From assembly GCA_016844515.1 (NCBI GenBank), contig JAERMP010000020.1, positions 1-15,289 on the forward strand: a DNA stretch of 15,289 bases, read 5' to 3'. The notes beneath the pieces are model-generated. The model had not been told where the DNA came from, made no database searches, and was given only the letters and a program-made list of their open reading frames with translations. A program made the position numbers and the translations under genes. Source of the stretch: Thermoleophilia bacterium. GTDB lineage: Bacteria; Actinomycetota; Thermoleophilia; Gaiellales; Gaiellaceae. Positions 7,100 through 13,573 of this stretch are shown piece by piece (position 1 is the first letter of the stretch; each line of letters starts with the position of its first letter).

Positions 7100-8143
7100 A
7101 TGAGCGACCCCGTCGTCGTCAAGTTCGGTTCGAGCCTGATCGTCGGACCACGCGGCCGCGTGCGGCGGGCCGTGCTCCGGGCGCGAGCCGGCGAGATCGG
7201 CACTTTGGTACGCAGCGGCACTCCCGTCTGTGTCGTCTCGTCGGGCGCGATCGCGCTCGGCCTGCCCCGCATGGGGCTCGATCGGCGACCGCGCAGCCTG
7301 CCGAAGCTCCAGGCAGCCTCCGCCCTCGGCCAGGCACGCCTGCAACGGGTCTGGGAGCTGGCGCTTGCCGCCGAGGATCTCGAGGCCGCGCAGATCCTCC
7401 TCACCGCCGGCGATGTCGCTGACCGGGCCGCCTACGTGAACGCGCGCAACGCGCTCCGCGCCCTCTTCGGGCTCGGCGCGGTGCCGATCGTCAACGAGAA
7501 CGACGCGACCGCGACCGATGAGATCACCTTCGGTGACAATGACGCTCTGGCAGCACAGGTCGCAGTGCTCGTTCGCGCGAGGCTGCTCGTGCTCCTGACG
7601 GAGGTCGACGGCGTCTACACGCGCGCACCTGGGACGCCCGGTGCCGAGCTCGTCGGAGAGGGGTCACGGGTCCACGCCGCGGAGCTCAGCGAGCCGTCCC
7701 CACTCGGACGGGGCGGAATGCAGAGCAAGGTGCTCGCGGCTGAGATGGCGGCGGCCGCCGGTATCCCCACGGTGATCGCAGCCGGAGCGGCCAGCTCGGT
7801 GCTGGGACCGATCGTCGCCGGCGAGGAGCGCGGAACTCGGTTCCCGCCGGCGCCACAGGTGCTTCCTGCGTACAAGCTCTGGCTCCGCTTCGGCAAACCG
7901 GTCGTCGCGAGACTCCACGTCGACGAAGGCGCCAGGCGGGCGGTAGCCGAGGACGGAAGGAGCCTCCTGGCTGTCGGAGTCGTCGCCTGCGAGGGCAGCT
8001 TCGATGCCGGTGACGCTGTCGAGCTCGTCGCGCCGAGCGGCGACGTGTTCGCGAAAGGGATTGCCGGCGCCGCTCGGGCCGAGATCGTAAGCCGCATCCG
8101 CGGCCTCGAGGCGATCCACCGGGACCGACTGGTCGTCTACTGA
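7100..8143 (+). CDS. proB: Glutamate 5-kinase (amino acid kinase + PUA domain)
   Basis: A 347-residue enzyme that phosphorylates glutamate to gamma-glutamyl phosphate using ATP, the committed and normally proline-inhibited step of proline synthesis. The amino-acid-kinase domain (about 1-250) shows VKFGSS (7-12), VSSGAIALG (about 46-54), NENDATATDEITFGDND (about 132-148) and GRGGMQSK (about 204-211). Residues about 265-345 form the C-terminal PUA domain (KLWLRFGKP, then VVACEGSFDAGDAVEL) found in full-length bacterial enzymes. It follows proA by 172 nt, the reverse of the common proB-proA order. It ends 2 nt before the convergent cysO stop, so the two transcripts must overlap or end within coding sequence. 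Confidence 0.93.
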   Translation: MSDPVVVKFGSSLIVGPRGRVRRAVLRARAGEIGTLVRSGTPVCVVSSGAIALGLPRMGLDRRPRSLPKLQAASALGQARLQRVWELALAAEDLEAAQILLTAGDVADRAAYVNARNALRALFGLGAVPIVNENDATATDEITFGDNDALAAQVAVLVRARLLVLLTEVDGVYTRAPGTPGAELVGEGSRVHAAELSEPSPLGRGGMQSKVLAAEMAAAAGIPTVIAAGAASSVLGPIVAGEERGTRFPPAPQVLPAYKLWLRFGKPVVARLHVDEGARRAVAEDGRSLLAVGVVACEGSFDAGDAVELVAPSGDVFAKGIAGAARAEIVSRIRGLEAIHRDRLVVY

Positions 8144-8145
8144 GG

Positions 8146-8433
8146 CTAGTGGTCTCTCCGGGGAGAGCCGCCGGCCATGGCCGGGAGCAGGATCATCTGA
8201 GCTCCGTCGCTCACCGGTGTGTCGAGCCCGTGTCGGGTGCGGATGTCCTCGCCGCCGAGGTAGACGTTCACGTAGGAGGCAAGCTCTCCGTCCTGGAGGA
8301 GCTGGCCGCCGAGCGCCGGATAGCGCTCGACGAGATCGTCGATGACTTCGCCCACGGTGTCGCCGCGAGCCTCGAGCTCACGCGCCCCTCCGACATCGGC
8401 TCGAAGCGTGGGGGGAATCCGAACGGCCGCCAT
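8146..8433 (-). CDS. cysO: CysO-like sulfur carrier (MoaD/ThiS family) with C-terminal extension after Gly-Gly
   Basis: A 95-residue ubiquitin-fold sulfur carrier. The N-terminus MAAVRIPPTLR, the central YVNVYLGGEDIR and the end ILLPAMAGG line up with mycobacterial CysO (SIPTILRP, FVNIYVNDEDVR, TILPAVAGG, recalled from memory). The C-terminal Gly-Gly would be adenylated and converted to a thiocarboxylate that donates sulfur to CysM. Unlike classical carriers, six residues (SPRRDH) follow Gly-Gly before the TAG stop, which I confirmed codon by codon. The carrier must therefore be trimmed before activation, presumably by the JAMM enzyme. The ATG overlaps the moeZ TGA by one base (TGATG), so the two are translationally coupled. 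MoaD or ThiS proper are less likely given the CysO-like sequence and neighbours. Confidence 0.88.
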   Translation of the reverse strand: MAAVRIPPTLRADVGGARELEARGDTVGEVIDDLVERYPALGGQLLQDGELASYVNVYLGGEDIRTRHGLDTPVSDGAQMILLPAMAGGSPRRDH

Positions 8434-9608
8434 CAGCTGAGCTCCAACGGCGTCGAGCAGAACTCCACGTAGTCGACGTAGTCCGTGATCGTCGGGCTCT
8501 CTCCGCAGACTGGGCAGTCGGGGTTCTTGCGAACCGTCACCTCGTCAAGCGTCGTACCGAGCGCGTCGAAGAGGAGAAGCCGGCCGGCGAGCGAGTCGCC
8601 TCGGTCGAGGATCAGCTTCAAGGTCTCACTGGCCTGGATCGAGCCGATGATCCCCGGGAGCACTCCGAGGACGCCGCCCTCGGCACAGCTCGGCGCGAGC
8701 TCGGCAGGCGGGGGCTGCGGGAAGAGACAGCGGTAGCACGGTCCGACGCCGGGCGCGAACACCGTGACCTGGCCCTCGAAGCGGAAGATCGATCCGTGCA
8801 CGACGGGAATGCCATGCCAGACGGAGGCATCGTTCACGAGGTAGCGCGTCGGGAAGTTGTCGGCTCCGTCGACGATCACGTCCCAGCGGTCGGCGAGGAT
8901 TCGCTCGACGTTCTCCGAGGTCAGGCGCTCCTGGATCGGGACAACCTTCACATCCGGGTTGAGCCCCTCGAGCGTCCGTTGCGCAGAGAGGACCTTCGGC
9001 TCCCCGATCCGATCGGTCGAATGGACGATCTGGCGCTGGAGGTTCGACTCGTCGACGACATCTGCGTCGACGATCCCGAGCGTTCCGACGCCGGCCGCCG
9101 CGAGGTAGAGCGAGGCGGGCGAGCCGAGTCCGCCCGCGCCGACAAGCAGTACGCGCGCGTCAAGCAGGCGCTGCTGTCCTTCCTCGCCGACTTCCGGGAT
9201 GAGGAGGTGACGGCTGTACCGCGAGCGCTGCTCCGAGGAGAGCACGCGCGGGATGGTCACGTCGAAGCCGTTCCGCTTCCAGTCGACAAAGCCGCCCGCC
9301 ATGTTGACCACGTCGGTGTAGCCCATCTCGCCGAGCACCTTCGCCGCGAACGCGGAGCGCGATCCGACGGCGCAGTAGACGATCAGAGGGCGAATCTTGT
9401 CGGGGACGAGTCCTTCGATGCTCGACTCGAGGCGGCCGCGGGTGATGTGGACCGCGCCGGGAATGTGGCCCTCCTCCCACTCGTCGGGCTCGCGCACGTC
9501 GACGAAGAGCGGGCTCTCCGACGACTCGAGGCGCGATTGCGCCTCGATGGTCGAGATCTCGTCGACCTCCTCCTTCACCCGTGCGAGCAGCTCTCGATAC
9601 GTGGCCAT
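8433..9608 (-). CDS. moeZ: Rhodanese-ThiF adenylyltransferase/sulfurtransferase (MoeZ-like, reversed domain order)
   Basis: A 391-residue two-domain enzyme. An N-terminal rhodanese domain (about 20-115) has the active-site loop CAVGSR with Cys79. A MoeB/ThiF E1-like domain (about 125-375) shows the nucleotide loop GAGGLGS (157-163), NLQRQ (189-193), zinc Cys pairs CYRC (291/294) and CPVC (365/368), and a candidate catalytic Cys308. It would adenylate the Gly-Gly end of CysO and convert it to the thiocarboxylate, drawing persulfide sulfur from its own rhodanese domain. Mycobacterial MoeZ has ThiF first and rhodanese last; here the order is reversed. The ATG at 9608 was chosen because it opens directly on the domain and follows a TATAGT box. 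The frame runs open to 9842 but that part lies under the divergent TPR gene. Confidence 0.9.
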   Translation of the reverse strand: MATYRELLARVKEEVDEISTIEAQSRLESSESPLFVDVREPDEWEEGHIPGAVHITRGRLESSIEGLVPDKIRPLIVYCAVGSRSAFAAKVLGEMGYTDVVNMAGGFVDWKRNGFDVTIPRVLSSEQRSRYSRHLLIPEVGEEGQQRLLDARVLLVGAGGLGSPASLYLAAAGVGTLGIVDADVVDESNLQRQIVHSTDRIGEPKVLSAQRTLEGLNPDVKVVPIQERLTSENVERILADRWDVIVDGADNFPTRYLVNDASVWHGIPVVHGSIFRFEGQVTVFAPGVGPCYRCLFPQPPPAELAPSCAEGGVLGVLPGIIGSIQASETLKLILDRGDSLAGRLLLFDALGTTLDEVTVRKNPDCPVCGESPTITDYVDYVEFCSTPLELS

Positions 9609-9618
9609 TACTTTCCGA

Positions 9619-9646
9619 ACTATAGCGCCGAGGCCATAGGGGTCAG
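9619..9646 (-). promoter_or_regulatory. Putative moeZ-cysO promoter
   Basis: The minus strand has TATAGT (9624 down to 9619), a near-consensus -10, 10 nt before the moeZ ATG. CTGACC (9646 down to 9641), 16 nt upstream, is a possible -35 and falls within the ggggtc-type palindrome at 9639-9651. Confidence 0.45.
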
Positions 9647-9651
9647 ACCCC
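9639..9651. repeat. Short palindrome ggggtc-a-gacccc
   Basis: ggggtcagacccc is a 6-bp inverted repeat around a single A in the 74-nt gap between the divergent moeZ and TPR genes. The same unit recurs within the 39-nt palindrome at 14878-14916. Confidence 0.55.
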
Positions 9652-9670
9652 GCTGCGGAAGGGACGTGGC

Positions 9671-9676
9671 TATCGT
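9671..9676 (+). promoter_or_regulatory. Putative -10 box of the TPR gene
   Basis: TATCGT (TANNNT) ends 6 nt before the GTG at 9683, the spacing expected for a leaderless mRNA. No Shine-Dalgarno or clear -35 is visible. Confidence 0.4.
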
Positions 9677-9682
9677 CGTGCG

Positions 9683-10654
9683 GTGAGCGCCCGCCGCCGC
9701 GTTGTCCTGCTCGTCGCCGCCGTGGCGGCTGCTGCCGTCGCGGTCGTCGCATTCGCTGTCGTGTCCTCGAGCGGCGACTCGGCGACGACGACGGCTGCCG
9801 AGCCAGAGTTTCGCGAAGGGCGGCCGCCGCTCTCGTTCGCACTCGGATTTCGTACCGACCCCGAGGCCCGCGACCTGGCGCGCGCTGCCGCTCTCTACCA
9901 GCGCGGGGACAAGAGCGCCGCCACCGCGCTGTTCGCGAAGCACGAATCGATCGAGGCCAAGGTCGGTTCAGCGCTCGCGTCCTGGCCGCAGGGCTCGCTC
10001 GACCGGCTCGAGCAGCTCGCCAAGCTCTATCCCGAATTGGCGGTCGCCCAGCTCCACCTGGGTCTCGCTCGGCTGTGGGCGAACGAAGGTGACCCGGTGG
10101 CAGCGTGGCGGGCGACCATCGAGGCGGAACCGGACACGCCGTACGCGATCGTCGCGGGAAACCTGCTCCATCCGCAGCTGCCCCGCGGCCTGCCGGCGTT
10201 CATTCCGTCGTTCGCTGCGTCGCCCGCGATCACGCAGCTCCCGCCAGCGCGCCAGCTCGAGGCACTTCGCCGCGCCGCCGGGCGAGGCGGGGTTCGAGAG
10301 CGCCTGCTCTACGGGGTCGGGCTCCAGCGGGTCGGGCGTCCCGTCTCAGCCGCGCGGGTCTTTGCACTGGCGGCGCGGGACGCACCGAGCGACGTCGACG
10401 CCAGGGTCGCCGACGCCGTCGGCCGATTCGACAAGGACGCGCCGGAGCGTGCGTTCGGCCGTCTCGGCCCACTCACGCGCACGTTTCCGAAGGAGCCGTC
10501 GGTGCGGTTCCACCTCGGCGTGCTCCTCCTCTGGACAGGTCGTGTCGAGGCAGCGCAACGCCAGTTCAGGATTGCAGTGCGTGCGCAGCCTGGCTCACCG
10601 CTCGCCCGCGAGGCCGCCCGCTATCTCGAGACCATCAAGCGCGCACGGTCGTAG
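9683..10654 (+). CDS. Membrane-anchored TPR-repeat protein of unknown function
   Basis: A 323-residue protein with an Arg-rich N-terminus (SARRR) followed by one hydrophobic helix (about 7-28) with no lipobox Cys, so it is either anchored in the membrane by that helix or secreted. The remainder is alpha-helical with TPR-like units: about 116-152 (HLGLARLWANEGDPVAAW) and about 271-317 (HLGVLLLWTGRVEAAQRQF), plus weaker ones between. TPR units mediate protein contacts; no partner or enzymatic motif is visible. The GTG start is preceded at 6 nt by a TATCGT box and no Shine-Dalgarno. The gene is divergent from moeZ and its stop lies 20 nt before the sigma-factor promoter, so it is not clearly linked to either neighbour. 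Confidence 0.75.
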   Translation: MSARRRVVLLVAAVAAAAVAVVAFAVVSSSGDSATTTAAEPEFREGRPPLSFALGFRTDPEARDLARAAALYQRGDKSAATALFAKHESIEAKVGSALASWPQGSLDRLEQLAKLYPELAVAQLHLGLARLWANEGDPVAAWRATIEAEPDTPYAIVAGNLLHPQLPRGLPAFIPSFAASPAITQLPPARQLEALRRAAGRGGVRERLLYGVGLQRVGRPVSAARVFALAARDAPSDVDARVADAVGRFDKDAPERAFGRLGPLTRTFPKEPSVRFHLGVLLLWTGRVEAAQRQFRIAVRAQPGSPLAREAARYLETIKRARS

Positions 10655-10674
10655 ACAGCCGTCGGGTCGCGTTT

Positions 10675-10703
10675 TTGACGGCAGCCACTGCTGTGACTAC
10701 CGT
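10675..10703 (+). promoter_or_regulatory. Promoter of the sigma-70 gene
   Basis: TTGACG (10675-10680), a 17-nt spacer and TACCGT (10698-10703, TANNNT) form a good housekeeping-type promoter. Transcription would start near 10710, giving a leader of roughly 20 nt before the AAGGGGGG Shine-Dalgarno (10719-10726) and the inferred CTG at 10732. Confidence 0.65.
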
Positions 10704-10705
10704 GT

Positions 10706-10715
10706 GACGGCCGTC
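10706..10715. repeat. Perfect 10-bp palindrome at the sigma-gene transcription start
   Basis: gacggccgtc is self-complementary and overlaps the predicted start of transcription. Its half-site recurs as gccgtc (10658-10663) and gacggc (10677-10682, overlapping the -35), giving three copies around one promoter, a possible operator arrangement. Confidence 0.4.
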
Positions 10716-10731
10716 GCGAAGGGGGGTTGCT

Positions 10732-11814
10732 CTGGCCGCAGGAGAAACAAAGGGCGCGACCACTCGGACTCCGATCGAGGACATCCTCGCGACCGACGAG
10801 GCGCAGCGGCTCCTCGAGAGCGGTTATCGAACCGGCAGCCTCGACGCGGACGAGGTTGCACTCGTGCTCGACGAGCTCGAGCTGGAGCCGGCTCAGATCG
10901 ACGAGTTCTACGCTGCCCTGGAAGAGGCCCGGATCTCCGTCGTCACCGTGGAAGACGAGGCGGCGCCGGAAGTCGAGCTCCCGGCAGAGATCACGACCGA
11001 CTCTCTGCAGCTCTTCCTCAAGGACATCGGACGCGTTCCGCTTCTCACTGCCGCACAGGAGGTCGAGCTCGCCAAGCGGATCGAGCGCGGCGACCACGTC
11101 GCGAAGCAGGCGATGGTGGAAGCGAACTTGCGCCTGGTCGTCTCCATCGCCAAGCGCTACCGAAACCAGGGCCTGCCGTTCCTCGACCTGATTCAGGAGG
11201 GCACGATCGGCCTCGTTCGCGCAGCGGAGAAGTTCGACCATCGCAAGGGATTCAAGTTCTCGACCTATGCGACGTGGTGGATCCGACAGGCAGTTGCGCG
11301 GGCGATTGCCGACAAGGGGCGGACGATCCGCATGCCTGTTCACGTCGTCGAGAAGCTCAACCGGATTCTTCGCTCTGAGCGGAAGCTTCGAGCGGAGCGT
11401 GGTCGTGAGCCGACTACCGCGGAGATCGCACGAGATCTCGACATGACGTCGGACGAGGTCGAGCAGATTCGGCGCAGCGCGCAGGTACCGATCTCCCTCG
11501 AGAAACCCGTCGGCGACGATGACGAGTCCGAGTTCGGGCACTTCCTCGCAGACGAGTCCGCGCCGCTTCCGGAGGAGCTTGCCGAGACGACGCTTCAGCG
11601 CGAGGCGCTCCGCACGATTCTCGGTGCGCTCTCGGAGCGCGAGCGGAAAGTGCTCGAGCTGCGCTACGGGCTTGACGGGCAACAGCCGCGGACGCTCGAC
11701 GAGGTGGGACGCGCGTTCAACGTCACACGTGAGCGGATCCGACAGATCGAGCACCAGGGATTGAAGAAGCTCCGTGCGCTGGCGGATGCGCAGCGCGTCC
11801 GTGACGTCGCGTGA
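10732..11814 (+). CDS. rpoD: Principal-type RNA polymerase sigma factor (sigma-70 group 1/2)
   Basis: With the inferred CTG start the protein has 360 residues. Region 1.1-like sequence (about 17-75; GSLDADEVALVLDELELEPA), region 1.2 (about 92-122; LFLKDIGRVPLLTAAQEVEL), region 2 (about 125-207, with NLRLVVSIAKRYRNQGLPFLD, FSTYATWWIRQAV and RTIRMPVHVVEK), region 3, and region 4 with the helix-turn-helix LDEVGRAFNVTRERIRQIE (322-340) are all present. It directs core RNA polymerase to -35/-10 promoters. The only conventional in-frame start is GTG at 10864, which would cut region 1.1 in half. The frame is open upstream to a TGA at 10705, and a Shine-Dalgarno (AAGGGGGG) stands 5 nt before CTG 10732. 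A TTG at 10727 is in another frame. Whether it is the essential housekeeping sigma or a close paralogue cannot be told here. Confidence 0.88.
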   Translation: MAAGETKGATTRTPIEDILATDEAQRLLESGYRTGSLDADEVALVLDELELEPAQIDEFYAALEEARISVVTVEDEAAPEVELPAEITTDSLQLFLKDIGRVPLLTAAQEVELAKRIERGDHVAKQAMVEANLRLVVSIAKRYRNQGLPFLDLIQEGTIGLVRAAEKFDHRKGFKFSTYATWWIRQAVARAIADKGRTIRMPVHVVEKLNRILRSERKLRAERGREPTTAEIARDLDMTSDEVEQIRRSAQVPISLEKPVGDDDESEFGHFLADESAPLPEELAETTLQREALRTILGALSERERKVLELRYGLDGQQPRTLDEVGRAFNVTRERIRQIEHQGLKKLRALADAQRVRDVA

Positions 11815-11859
11815 AGCTCGGCCCGAATTCGCACTAGACCCTAGGAGAGAGGAGCAACG

Positions 11860-12192
11860 ATGCACGCACGCATGGCACGGTTCGAAGGAGGAGACCCCGG
11901 CCGGATCGACGCGCAGGTAGCCGAGATGCGGATGCAGATGCAGGGCGCGAGATCGGGTGAACTACCTGCCGACGCGCCCGAAGGGGTGCGGACGCTCATG
12001 GAGACCGTCAGTCGCTTCATGCATTTCGTCGACCGTAAGAACGGCACGTCGGTCGGAATCGCGTTTTGCGAGACGGAGGAAGATTTGCAGCGCGCCGATG
12101 CGGTTCTCAATCAGATGTCACCGGAAGAGGGCAGCGGCAGCAGAACGAGTGCCGAGATCTTCGAGCTCGTTCTGGACGAAAGCTTCCAATAA
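11860..12192 (+). CDS. Small conserved hypothetical protein
   Basis: A 110-residue soluble protein without signal peptide or membrane segment. The pattern (MARFEGGDP opening, a Met-rich helix near 25-30, FMHFVDRKNGTSVGIAFCETEEDLQRADAVLNQM in the middle) has the strand-helix rhythm of small dimeric alpha/beta-barrel (antibiotic-monooxygenase-like) proteins, but that is only a resemblance and no function is assigned. The ATG at 11860 is favoured over the next one at 11872 because GAGGAG stands 5 nt before it, the clearest Shine-Dalgarno in the window. It follows the sigma-factor gene by 45 nt, so it may share that transcript, and ends 34 nt before the M20 dipeptidase. Confidence 0.7.
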   Translation: MHARMARFEGGDPGRIDAQVAEMRMQMQGARSGELPADAPEGVRTLMETVSRFMHFVDRKNGTSVGIAFCETEEDLQRADAVLNQMSPEEGSGSRTSAEIFELVLDESFQ

Positions 12193-12212
12193 GCCTCGCG
12201 TTCACGACCGAC

Positions 12213-12218
12213 TAGACT
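12213..12218 (+). promoter_or_regulatory. Putative -10 box of the M20 dipeptidase gene
   Basis: TAGACT (TANNNT) ends 8 nt before the GTG at 12227, with no Shine-Dalgarno between, consistent with a leaderless or near-leaderless mRNA. Confidence 0.35.
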
Positions 12219-12226
12219 GCGCGGCC

Positions 12227-13573
12227 GTGCCGCCGTCAAACGAGGAGCTTCTCGCGCAGCTCGCCGAGCTGATCGCCATCCCGTCGGTCAGCGCCGACTC
12301 GGCGCACGCCGGCGACGTTGAGCGGGCGGCTGCGTGGGTCGCAGATCGCATTCGCGGGGCCGGCGGAACAGCAGACGTAATTCCTTGGAATGGCGCGCGG
12401 CCGCTCGTCATCGGGGAGGTGGCGGCGTCCGAGCGCCCGGAATCGGCGCCGACGATCCTCTGCTACGCGCACTTCGACGTCCAGCCGCCCGACCCGCTCG
12501 AGCTGTGGGAGACGCCGCCGTTCGAGCTGACGCAGAGGGATGGTCGCCTCTATGCACGAGGGGTCGCCGACGACAAGGGGAACCTCTTCCTGCTCGTCGA
12601 GGCAGTGCGGCAGCTCGCCGAGACGGGCGAGCTTCCGGTCAACGTCCGCTTCGGCTTCGACGGTGAGGAAGAGGTCGGAGGCGACTCGATCGTGCAGTGG
12701 GTCGAGCAGGACGAGCGCGGGGCGGATGCGGCGCTCATCCTCGACGGGGCCATGGCCCGTCGCGGTCAACCGGTCTTCTACGTGGGCGTCCGCGGAATGC
12801 TCTATTTCCATCTCCGGATCCGCACGGGTACGACGGACATGCACTCCGGCATGTTCGGCGCCGCAGCTCTCAACGCCGGGCATGCGCTCATGGCTGCGCT
12901 GGCAAGCGTCCTTCCGCGTGCGGACGGTCACCTTCCGGACGACCTGCGTACGGGGGCGACACCACCCTCGTATGAAGAGCTCTCCGCCTGGGCGCAGCTT
13001 CCTCCGGGCACCGAGCAGCTCTCGCACTACGGGGCCGTCCCGATCGCTCCGGGTGCGACCGACGAGTTCTACCTTCGAACGTTTGCGGACACCTCGCTCG
13101 ATGTGAACGGGTTCGCGAGCGGCTCGCCGGACCTCGTAAAGACCGTCCTCCCGGTCGAGGCGCGCGCCAACGTGTCGATCCGCCTCGCACCAGGCCAGGA
13201 TCCCGAGAAGATCCGCCACGCCTTCGAGCGGATGGTTCGGGAGGCGACGCCTGAGGGTGCCGAGCTCGAGATCGCTGTTCGCAACAGCGCTCGTCCGGCA
13301 CTCACTCCGACCGACGCTCCGGCGATCCGCCTGGCCGGTGACGCCTTCGAGCACGTCGTCGGCGCCCGCCCGCTGCTCGTTCGGTCCGGCGGCACGCTTC
13401 CGATCTACGCCGGGCTCGTGTCACGGGGGCTCCCGACGCTCGCAACCGGGTTCGGGATCGAGAGCGAATGCAACGTCCACGCACCGAACGAGAACGTCCC
13501 CGAGGACGCGCTCGCCGTCGGTATCGAGACGATGCGCGAAGTCTTCCTCCGGCTCGGACAGCTTGGCGGCTAG
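12227..13573 (+). CDS. M20 family metallodipeptidase (CNDP/carnosinase-like)
   Basis: A 448-residue cytosolic peptidase of the M20 family. The binuclear zinc site is visible: His82 in YAHFDVQP with its partner Asp, the bridging Asp near 115 in ADDKGN, the Glu pair near 147-149 in DGEEEVGG, an Asp in LILDG, and a C-terminal His in NVHAPNEN. The lid/dimerisation domain carries TDMHSGMFGAAALNA, the form typical of CNDP-type dipeptidases. Such enzymes hydrolyse dipeptides, though relatives act on other amides, so the substrate is not fixed. The GTG start at 12227 is chosen because the family N-terminus begins there (EELLAQLAELIAIPSVSAD). The open frame extends upstream under the previous gene. 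It overlaps the downstream peptidase T gene by 11 nt. Confidence 0.88.
   Translation: MPPSNEELLAQLAELIAIPSVSADSAHAGDVERAAAWVADRIRGAGGTADVIPWNGARPLVIGEVAASERPESAPTILCYAHFDVQPPDPLELWETPPFELTQRDGRLYARGVADDKGNLFLLVEAVRQLAETGELPVNVRFGFDGEEEVGGDSIVQWVEQDERGADAALILDGAMARRGQPVFYVGVRGMLYFHLRIRTGTTDMHSGMFGAAALNAGHALMAALASVLPRADGHLPDDLRTGATPPSYEELSAWAQLPPGTEQLSHYGAVPIAPGATDEFYLRTFADTSLDVNGFASGSPDLVKTVLPVEARANVSIRLAPGQDPEKIRHAFERMVREATPEGAELEIAVRNSARPALTPTDAPAIRLAGDAFEHVVGARPLLVRSGGTLPIYAGLVSRGLPTLATGFGIESECNVHAPNENVPEDALAVGIETMREVFLRLGQLGG

Noticed and set aside
5802..7103. A 433-codon plus-strand frame inside proA running to proB
   Set aside because: The product is Arg/Gly-rich and meaningless; the proA frame carries EARPNV and the catalytic Cys.
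9609..9842. Upstream extension of the moeZ frame
   Set aside because: It runs under the divergent TPR gene, is Arg-rich and lacks any domain; the ATG at 9608 opens directly on the rhodanese-containing protein.
9702..11378. A 558-codon plus-strand frame across the TPR and sigma genes
   Set aside because: Ser/Arg-rich shadow of two real genes in another frame; its sequence has no sigma or TPR features.
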